From JAEUPI01 sp963814435 (GTDB lineage: Bacteria; Pseudomonadota; Gammaproteobacteria; Burkholderiales; Burkholderiaceae_C), in contig CAWFCV010000013.1 of assembly GCA_963814435.1 (NCBI GenBank), positions 62,001 to 126,000 on the forward strand: a DNA stretch of 64,000 bases. Direction: 5' to 3'. The notes below the pieces were generated by a model that searched no databases, was not told the origin of the DNA, and saw nothing but the letters and a program-made list of their open reading frames with translations. The translations under genes were made by a program, and so were the position numbers. Below are positions 58,769 through 64,000 of the stretch, piece after piece; positions within the stretch are counted from its first letter, which is position 1, and each line of letters opens with the position of its first letter.

Positions 58769-60589
58769 ATGCGAATTTCTGGGCAATCCCCCTGGACCGC
58801 TTGGTCGCGTTTGGGGATGTTGCTTCTCGCCGTGCCGGGCTTGGCGCACGCCAACGCCGACGTCGAGAAGAACATCGCCAACTCCAAGAATTGGGCGATG
58901 CAGGCTGGCGACATGTTCAACCAGCGCTACAGCAAGCTGAACCAAATCACCACCGCCAACGTCGGCAAGATGCAGGTCGCCTGGACCTTCTCCACCGGCG
59001 TGCTGCGCGGTCACGAAGGCTCGCCGCTGGTGGTCGACGGCACCATGTACCTGCATTCGCCGTTCCCGAACAAGGTCTTCGCGATCGACCTCGACACGCA
59101 GAAGATCAACTGGAAATACGAGCCGAAGCAGGATCCGGCGGTGATCCCGCAGATGTGCTGCGACACGGTCAATCGCGGTCTGGCCTATGCCGAAGGCAAG
59201 GTCATTCTGCAGCAGGCCGACAGCATGCTGGTTGCCCTCGACGCCAAGAGCGGCAAGGTGGTCTGGTCGACCAAGAACGGCGACCCGAAGCTCGGCGCGG
59301 TGAACACCAACGCGCCGCACGTCTTCAAGGACAAGGTCATCACCGGCATCAGCGGCGGCGAGTGGGGTGTTCGCGGCTTCATCGCCGCCTACAACCTGAG
59401 CGACGGCAAGCTGGCCTGGAAGGGCTACAGCGTCGGCCCGGACAACGAGATGTTGATCGACCCCGACAAGACGATGACCTGGACCGACGGCGCGATGAAG
59501 CCGGTCGGCAAAGACTCCTCGCTGAAGACCTGGAAGGGCGACCAGTGGAAGATCGGCGGCGGCACCACCTGGGGCTGGTACAGCTACGACAAGGCGCTGA
59601 ACCTGATGTACTACGGCACCGGCAATCCCAGCACCTGGAACCCGGCGCAACGCCCCGGCGACAACAAGTGGTCGATGACCATCTTCGCGCGTGACGTCGA
59701 CACCGGCATGGCCAAGTGGGTCTACCAGATGACGCCGTACGATGAGTGGGACTTCGACGGCATCAACGAGATGATCCTGGCCGACATCGACGTCCACGGC
59801 AAAGCCACCAAGGCGCTGGTGCACTTCGACCGCAATGGCTTCGGCTACACGATGGACCGTGTGACCGGCGCGCTGTTGGTGGCCGAGAAGTTCGACCCGA
59901 AGGTCAACTGGGCCACGCATGTGGACATGAAGACCGGGCGGCCACAGGTGGTGGCCAAGTACTCGACGGCCAAGAACGGGCCTGATGTGAACACCAAGGG
60001 CGTATGTCCGGCGGCTTTGGGCACCAAGGACCAGCAGCCGGCGTCGTTCGATCCGAACACCAAGTTGTTCTACGTGCCGACCAACCATGTCTGCATGGAT
60101 TACGAGCCGTTCAAGGTCGAATACACCGCGGGCCAGCCGTATGTGGGCGCCACGCTGTCGATGTTCCCGGCGCCGGGCAGCCACGGCGGCATGGGCAACT
60201 ACATCACCTGGAACGCAGGCACGGGCAAGATCGTTCAGTCCAAGCCAGAGAAGTTCTCGGTCTGGAGCGGCTCGCTCAACACCGCGGGCGGACTGTCGTG
60301 CTACGGCACGCTCGAGGGTTACCTGAAGTGCGTCGATGCCAAGGACATCAGCAAGGAGCTCTTCAAGTTCAAGACGCCCTCAGGCATCATCGGCAATGTG
60401 TTCACCTACGAACACAAGGGCAAGCAGTACATCGGCACGTTCTCCGGCATCGGCGGCTGGGCCGGCATCGGCATGGCAGCGGGTTTGGAGAAGGATACCG
60501 ACGGTCTGGGCGCGGTGGGTGGCTACCGCGAGCTGAACCAGTACACTGAGCTCGGCGGTTCGCTGACCGTGTTCGCATTGCCCAATTGA
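58769..60589 (+). CDS. xoxF: lanthanide-dependent PQQ methanol dehydrogenase XoxF
   Basis: Periplasmic quinoprotein of 606 residues that oxidises methanol to formaldehyde or formate. After a signal peptide (GMLLLAVPGLAHA), the eight-bladed propeller contains the vicinal disulfide Cys130-Cys131 (QMCCDTVNRG), GGTTWGWYSYD, the active site YDEWDFDGINE with catalytic Asp328 and the extra Asp330, and GSHGGMGNYITWNAGTGKI. Asp330 replaces the Ala of calcium-type MxaF and marks lanthanide enzymes. AAGGAG precedes the ATG by six bases. A strong terminator follows, then xoxG and xoxJ. No small MxaI-type subunit is present, as expected. Confidence 0.95.
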   Translation: MRISGQSPWTAWSRLGMLLLAVPGLAHANADVEKNIANSKNWAMQAGDMFNQRYSKLNQITTANVGKMQVAWTFSTGVLRGHEGSPLVVDGTMYLHSPFPNKVFAIDLDTQKINWKYEPKQDPAVIPQMCCDTVNRGLAYAEGKVILQQADSMLVALDAKSGKVVWSTKNGDPKLGAVNTNAPHVFKDKVITGISGGEWGVRGFIAAYNLSDGKLAWKGYSVGPDNEMLIDPDKTMTWTDGAMKPVGKDSSLKTWKGDQWKIGGGTTWGWYSYDKALNLMYYGTGNPSTWNPAQRPGDNKWSMTIFARDVDTGMAKWVYQMTPYDEWDFDGINEMILADIDVHGKATKALVHFDRNGFGYTMDRVTGALLVAEKFDPKVNWATHVDMKTGRPQVVAKYSTAKNGPDVNTKGVCPAALGTKDQQPASFDPNTKLFYVPTNHVCMDYEPFKVEYTAGQPYVGATLSMFPAPGSHGGMGNYITWNAGTGKIVQSKPEKFSVWSGSLNTAGGLSCYGTLEGYLKCVDAKDISKELFKFKTPSGIIGNVFTYEHKGKQYIGTFSGIGGWAGIGMAAGLEKDTDGLGAVGGYRELNQYTELGGSLTVFALPN

Positions 60590-60626
60590 AGACCAAGCGG
60601 CCAGGCACCCTGCTGGCCTAAGACCG

Positions 60627-60663
60627 AAGGGGGATGGTGCTGAATGGCTCCATCCCCTTTTTT
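60627..60663 (+). terminator. intrinsic terminator/attenuator between xoxF and xoxG
   Basis: GGGGATGG pairs with CCATCCCC around a 12-base loop and is followed directly by TTTTTT, a textbook plus-strand Rho-independent terminator. It fills the 92-base xoxF-xoxG gap, so it should reduce readthrough and give more XoxF than the cytochrome and XoxJ. Confidence 0.85.
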
Positions 60664-60681
60664 GAGTACGGATGACGTCCC

Positions 60682-61092
60682 ATGTATTTGAAATCCCTGT
60701 TGAGCGTCACTTTTTTCGTGGCCAGCGCCGCTTGGGGCCAATCGGCGGCCCCCGACCAATCGGCGCAGACTGGGCCGCCGTACAAAGTCGTCGACGGCTA
60801 CAAGGTCGACCCCGAGACGATGAAGGGTTTCCGCACCTGGCGTGCCGCGGCCTGCGACCGCTGCCACGGCGCCAACCAGGAAGGCCTGGTCGGCCCGTCG
60901 CTGCTCGCCAGCCTGAAGACGCTGACCAAAGAGGAATTCGTCAAGACCGTCCGCGACGGCCGACTCGAGAAAGGCATGCAGAGCTTCGGCACCAGCCCCC
61001 AGGTGATGGAGAACATGAGTCAGCTCTACGCCTACCTGAAAGGCCGCTCGGACGGCGCGATCACGCGCGCCAAGGTCGAGCCGATTCAATGA
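60682..61092 (+). CDS. xoxG: cytochrome c, electron acceptor of XoxF (XoxG)
   Basis: A 136-residue mono-haem cytochrome c with a signal peptide (LLSVTFFVASAAWGQ). The haem motif is Cys58-Asp-Arg-Cys61-His62 (RAAACDRCHGANQEGLVGPSL); the likely axial Met is in LEKGMQSFGTS. It is much shorter than MxaG and typical of XoxG. It passes electrons from PQQ to the terminal oxidase pathway. ATG at 60682; the stop overlaps the xoxJ start. Confidence 0.9.
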   Translation: MYLKSLLSVTFFVASAAWGQSAAPDQSAQTGPPYKVVDGYKVDPETMKGFRTWRAAACDRCHGANQEGLVGPSLLASLKTLTKEEFVKTVRDGRLEKGMQSFGTSPQVMENMSQLYAYLKGRSDGAITRAKVEPIQ

Positions 61093-61943
61093 TCAGAATC
61101 GGCAGCTTGCTCATGGTCGCGGCACTCTGGGCCGCGACAAGCTGCGTCTCCGCGCAGGACAAGCCGGCCGAGCGCAAGGCGCTGCGCGTGTGCCAGGACC
61201 CGAACAACCTGCCTTTCTCGAACACCTCGGGCGAAGGCATAGAAAACCGCATTGCCGAGCTCTTCGGCAAGGCGCTCGGGCTGCCGGTGTCGTACTACTC
61301 GTTCCCGCAGCGCCTGGCCTTCATCCGCAACACGCTGCGCTACAAGTTGCCGGGTGAAGACTACCCCTGCGACATCGTGATGGGCGTGCCGGTCGGCTTT
61401 GATCAGGTGTCAGTGACCAAGCCCTACTACCGCTCGACGTACGCCCTGGTGTTCGCGAGCGGCAAGGGCCTGGACCATGTCAAGTCGAGCGAGGACTTTC
61501 TCAAGCTCGACAAGGCCAAGCTCAGCTCGCTGCGCATCGGCGTCTACGATCGCTCACCGGCGTCCGAGTGGCTCAGCCGGCACGATCTGGTCGAGCGCGG
61601 CGTGCCCTACAAGATGATGAACGCCGACCCGCAGCAGTACCCGGGCGAAATCATCGAGAAGGACCTCGCGGCCAACAAGATCGACGTGGCGATCGTCTGG
61701 GGTCCGATCGCCGGCTACTTCGCCAAGCGCGTCAAATCCCCGGCATTGACGGTGGTGCCGATGAAGTCGGAGCCCGGTGTGCGCTTCGACTACCAGATGG
61801 CCATGGGCGTTCGCTACGGCGAACGCGAATGGAAGCAGCAGGTCGAAGCGCTGATCGAATCGCGCCAGGCCGAGATCACCGCCATCTTGAGAGAATTTGG
61901 CGTACCGCTTGTCGACGAGTCCTACGCAGCGCAGAAGCAGTGA
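61089..61943 (+). CDS. xoxJ: periplasmic binding protein-like XoxJ
   Basis: A 284-residue exported protein with a solute-binding fold: LRVCQDPNNLPFSNTSGEGIENRIAELFGKALGLPV, DIVMGVPVGFDQVSVTKPYYRSTYALVF, IGVYDRSPASEWLSRHDLV and IDVAIVWGPIAGYFAKR. MxaJ/XoxJ proteins are proposed to hold or activate the apo-dehydrogenase rather than import a solute. Coupled to xoxG by ATGA overlap, it is a standard xoxFGJ set. The signal peptide contains a Cys (WAATSCVSAQ), so lipidation is possible. Confidence 0.9.
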   Translation: MIRIGSLLMVAALWAATSCVSAQDKPAERKALRVCQDPNNLPFSNTSGEGIENRIAELFGKALGLPVSYYSFPQRLAFIRNTLRYKLPGEDYPCDIVMGVPVGFDQVSVTKPYYRSTYALVFASGKGLDHVKSSEDFLKLDKAKLSSLRIGVYDRSPASEWLSRHDLVERGVPYKMMNADPQQYPGEIIEKDLAANKIDVAIVWGPIAGYFAKRVKSPALTVVPMKSEPGVRFDYQMAMGVRYGEREWKQQVEALIESRQAEITAILREFGVPLVDESYAAQKQ

Positions 61944-61963
61944 CGCTGAGGCAGCCTGCCATC

Positions 61964-62638
61964 ATGAAGTTCGTCCCATTGACGCTCGCAGCGCTGCTGA
62001 TCGCGGGCGCTGCGCAGGCGGCCGAGAACATCTCGCCCGCAGAACAGGCGCTGTTTGTGACCAACCACCTGGCCACGCTGCAGCCGCCGGCGACCTTGAG
62101 CTACAGCTTCCGCAAGAGCGGCAGCCTGGAGCAGGGATTCGAGGACAAAGTGGCGATCGCGCTGCGCGCTCAGGCCGACGGCAAGTGCTGCACGGCCAGC
62201 GGGCAGTTTCTGGGCGGGCCGCGCCGCTTGGACCTGCCCGAGGTCGAGTCGGCACAGGGCAATCCGGTGATCCTGTATTTCCTGGAGCGCGATATCCGCG
62301 AGATGCAACGCCTGACCAAGGGGCAGCCGAACTACTTTCGCAAGCGGATCCGCATGGCTGTTTATCAGGGCGCGACGATCAGCGACTTGTCGGTCCCCTA
62401 CCTGGGCCGCAGCGTCGCAGCCAAACAGATCACCGTCGCGCCCTACCTGGACGACCCGCTGCGCGCTCGATTTGAGTCGCTGGCCGAAAAGCGCTACGTC
62501 TTCACGCTGTCGGACCAGGTGCCAGGCGGCGTGTTCAGCATCCGAACCCAGGTGGCCAGCCCCGGCGCGCCGCCGTTGCTGGTCGAAGAAATGCTGCTGG
62601 ACGCTGCCACGCCTGCGCGCGCAGCCAGCCAACCCTGA
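61964..62638 (+). CDS. exported protein of unknown function in the xox operon
   Basis: A 224-residue protein with a clear signal peptide (FVPLTLAALLIAGAAQAA). The mature part reads FVTNHLATLQPPATLSYSFRKSGSLEQGFEDKVAIAL, a beta-rich region with DGKCCTASGQFLGG (vicinal cysteines), VILYFLERDIREMQRLTKGQPNYFRKRIRMAVYQ, and FTLSDQVPGGVFSIRTQV. I do not recognise the family. It starts 20 bases after xoxJ and so is probably co-transcribed. The vicinal Cys pair and the alternating strands recall lipocalin or LolA-like carriers, a guess only. Confidence 0.65.
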   Translation: MKFVPLTLAALLIAGAAQAAENISPAEQALFVTNHLATLQPPATLSYSFRKSGSLEQGFEDKVAIALRAQADGKCCTASGQFLGGPRRLDLPEVESAQGNPVILYFLERDIREMQRLTKGQPNYFRKRIRMAVYQGATISDLSVPYLGRSVAAKQITVAPYLDDPLRARFESLAEKRYVFTLSDQVPGGVFSIRTQVASPGAPPLLVEEMLLDAATPARAASQP

Positions 62639-62653
62639 TCCAGCGAGCACGCA

Positions 62654-63001
62654 ATGGGACTGCGCACCCTGCTCACGATCTGCGCGCTGCCGTTTGCCGC
62701 GGCGGCGTTGGCGAACGACTTCCCAACCGTCGATCGCGTGCTGTACGTACAGGAGTGCATGCGCACCAACCCCGGTCCATATTTCGAGATGGTCAACAAG
62801 TGCTCGTGCGCGCTCGACCGGCTGGCCGGCGAGTTGAAGTTCGACGACTACGTCACCATGGTCACCATCGTGAACGCGACCTCGATCGGCGGCGAACGAG
62901 GCGGCGAGTTGCGCGACAACGAGACCCTGAAGCCGCAGATCGCCCGCTATCGCGAATTGCAGGCGCGGGTCGGCAAGGCGTGTTTCATCGGCCCGAGATG
63001 A
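62654..63001 (+). CDS. small exported cysteine-containing protein in the xox operon
   Basis: A 115-residue protein with signal peptide (LLTICALPFAAAALAND). The mature part is compact and helical: FPTVDRVLYVQECMRTNPG, YFEMVNKCSCALDRLAGELKFDDYVTMVTIVNATSIGGERG, and YRELQARVGKACF. Four Cys (EC, CSC, AC) suggest two disulfides or metal ligation. I recognise no family. It sits 15 bases after the preceding gene and seven before the SoxYZ-like gene, so it belongs to the same transcript. Confidence 0.65.
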   Translation: MGLRTLLTICALPFAAAALANDFPTVDRVLYVQECMRTNPGPYFEMVNKCSCALDRLAGELKFDDYVTMVTIVNATSIGGERGGELRDNETLKPQIARYRELQARVGKACFIGPR

Positions 63002-63008
63002 CCCTGTG

Positions 63009-63842
63009 ATGGCCGGTCTGCGCGTTTGGCAACTCATCGGCACGCTGGCGCTGTTGAGCTGCGACTGTGTCGCGGCGGCGAGCCTGCAACCGGGCGACGA
63101 TCCACAGGCCAGCCCGATCTGGCACAAGGTGCGGGCCAGTCTGTTCGAGGGCCGCAGCATCACCGCCGCTCCAGCCGAGTTGCTGACCTTGGAAGCGCCC
63201 GCGCGCGCGGTCGATTCGGCCGTCGTGCCGATCGCGATCCGCACGCAGTTCCCACGGCACACCACACAACCTATCAGCAAGCTCTACCTGATCATCGACG
63301 CCAACCCCTCGCCGATCGCGGCGATCTTCCAGTTCGAAGCCGATAGCGGCCGCCCCGACATCGAAACGCGGGTTCGCATCGACGCCTACTCGCATGTCCG
63401 CGCCGTCGCCGAGACCCGCGATGGCCAGCTGTTCATGGCCACACGCTTCGTCAAGGCCTCCGGCGGGTGTTCGGCGCCGGCCGGCGCCGACGCTGTGGCT
63501 GCGCTGGCGTCGCTGGGGCAGATGCGCTTTCGCATCGAGGGCGACTTGAAGGGCCGCGCGCCGGTGCTGGCGCAATTGCAGATCAGCCACCCCAACCACT
63601 CGGGCCTGGCGATGGACCAGGCGACCCGCCAATACACGCCGGCCCATTTTGTGCGCCGCATCGACGTGAGCTACGGCGGCCGACCCGTGGTTTCGGCAGA
63701 TGTCGATTTTTCGATCAGCGAGAACCCGACTCTGCGCTTCTATTTCCTGCCACAGGGTGGCGGTGTATTGCGCGCCACGGTGGTCGATTCGCGGGATTCG
63801 CGCTTCGTCGCTGCCGACACGCCGCTCAGTGCCGTGCAATGA
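63009..63842 (+). CDS. quinoprotein-associated SoxYZ-like carrier protein
   Basis: A 277-residue exported fusion of SoxY-like and SoxZ-like halves. The first half has ASPIWHKVRASLFEGRSI, VPIAIRTQFPRHTTQPISKLYLIIDANPSPIAAIFQFEA and ends ATRFVKASGGCSAPAG, with the GGC cysteine that carries the substrate arm in SoxY. The second half has MRFRIEGDLKGRAPVLAQLQISHPNHSGLAMDQATRQYTPAHFVRRIDVSYGG. Such proteins accompany PQQ alcohol dehydrogenases and are proposed to carry intermediates. Start is ATG 63009 or the adjacent GTG 63006. Confidence 0.82.
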   Translation: MAGLRVWQLIGTLALLSCDCVAAASLQPGDDPQASPIWHKVRASLFEGRSITAAPAELLTLEAPARAVDSAVVPIAIRTQFPRHTTQPISKLYLIIDANPSPIAAIFQFEADSGRPDIETRVRIDAYSHVRAVAETRDGQLFMATRFVKASGGCSAPAGADAVAALASLGQMRFRIEGDLKGRAPVLAQLQISHPNHSGLAMDQATRQYTPAHFVRRIDVSYGGRPVVSADVDFSISENPTLRFYFLPQGGGVLRATVVDSRDSRFVAADTPLSAVQ

Positions 63843-63854
63843 CGGCGCCAGGCC

Positions 63855-64000
63855 TCAGCGCCCGTAGTTGGGGTTGCGCGCGCGGCGCTCAACCCAGTCA
63901 CGCAGCATGAAGTTGACTCCGCGGGCCCAGGTCTCGTCGGTGTTGCCGCGCAGGTCGACCGATTTGCTCAGCACTTCGACCCCAGTCTGCGCGTCGATCA
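63855..64000 (-). CDS. C-terminal end of a DUF3280-like protein (5' partial)
   Basis: The last 48 residues of a minus-strand gene: IDAQTGVEVLSKSVDLRGNTDETWARGVNFMLRDWVERRARNPNYGR. The DxRGNTDExWxRGVxxLVRxW pattern is typical of DUF3280 proteins, which recur in PQQ alcohol dehydrogenase loci. It converges on the SoxYZ-like gene, 12 bases apart. The start lies beyond the window. Confidence 0.6.
   Translation of the reverse strand, partial: IDAQTGVEVLSKSVDLRGNTDETWARGVNFMLRDWVERRARNPNYGR

Overview
The window is a high-GC chromosomal segment from a betaproteobacterium. The best fit is the Burkholderiales, probably the Rubrivivax-Leptothrix-Methylibium-Piscinibacter neighbourhood. The reasons are two Bug-type solute receptors, an rph-rdgB-hemW block with a kinase/phosphatase pair upstream, DUF3717/DUF1289 and DUF1127 proteins, short CCCCCTC/GAGGGGG intergenic repeats, and an aryl-polyene-type locus together with a lanthanide methanol dehydrogenase locus. 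No plasmid, phage or CRISPR signature was seen.

Layout. 1-8.6 kb is a pigment locus of aryl polyene / xanthomonadin type: methyltransferase, ketosynthase, chain-length factor, dehydratase and ketoreductase on the plus strand, facing a minus-strand operon of methyltransferase, halogenase-like flavoprotein, MipA/OmpV outer membrane protein, acyltransferase and glycosyltransferase. 8.7-20.6 kb holds a PAP2 phosphatase, glnS, a formyltransferase-like protein, an exported protein-repair and folding group (M23 peptidase, FKBP, exported MsrB and MsrA), a PlsB-like acyltransferase and an ABC exporter. 20.7-30.6 kb holds small secreted proteins, a DEAD-box helicase with a hairpin-rich leader, a cold-shock protein, a secreted glycerophosphodiesterase, a Bug receptor, a GMC oxidoreductase and a DUF1223 protein. 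30.7-39.2 kb holds DUF3717/DUF1289, a MATE exporter, a CpxPRA-like envelope stress system, lipoproteins, a second Bug receptor and a decayed polysaccharide-lyase-like fragment. 39.2-49.7 kb holds tRNA-Ser(CGA), serS, ispH, fkpB, radC, an Smr protein, a truncated haemoglobin, a diguanylate cyclase-MinD fusion, DUF1127/LysR, and hemW-rdgB-rph. 49.8-52.8 kb holds a PP2C phosphatase, a Ser/Thr kinase and yicC.

52.8-64 kb is a methylotrophy island. A tightly overlapping operon, mxaR-S-A-C-K-L-like, is transcribed away from xoxF, a PQQ methanol dehydrogenase carrying the extra lanthanide aspartate. xoxF is followed by a strong intrinsic terminator, then xoxG (cytochrome), xoxJ, two unassigned exported proteins, a SoxYZ-like carrier, and the end of a convergent DUF3280-like gene. 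The maturation genes and the periplasmic relay proteins probably serve the same enzyme.

Sequence quality. Many conserved genes between 1 and 48.4 kb are split by single-base shifts, mostly net +1 and several beside CTG in GC-rich runs, while 48.4-64 kb is essentially clean. I treat these as assembly or consensus errors rather than pseudogenes, and give the coordinates of the inferred intact gene. Worst affected are 1-3.2, 17.7-18, 28.7-29.9 and 40.9-44.6 kb.
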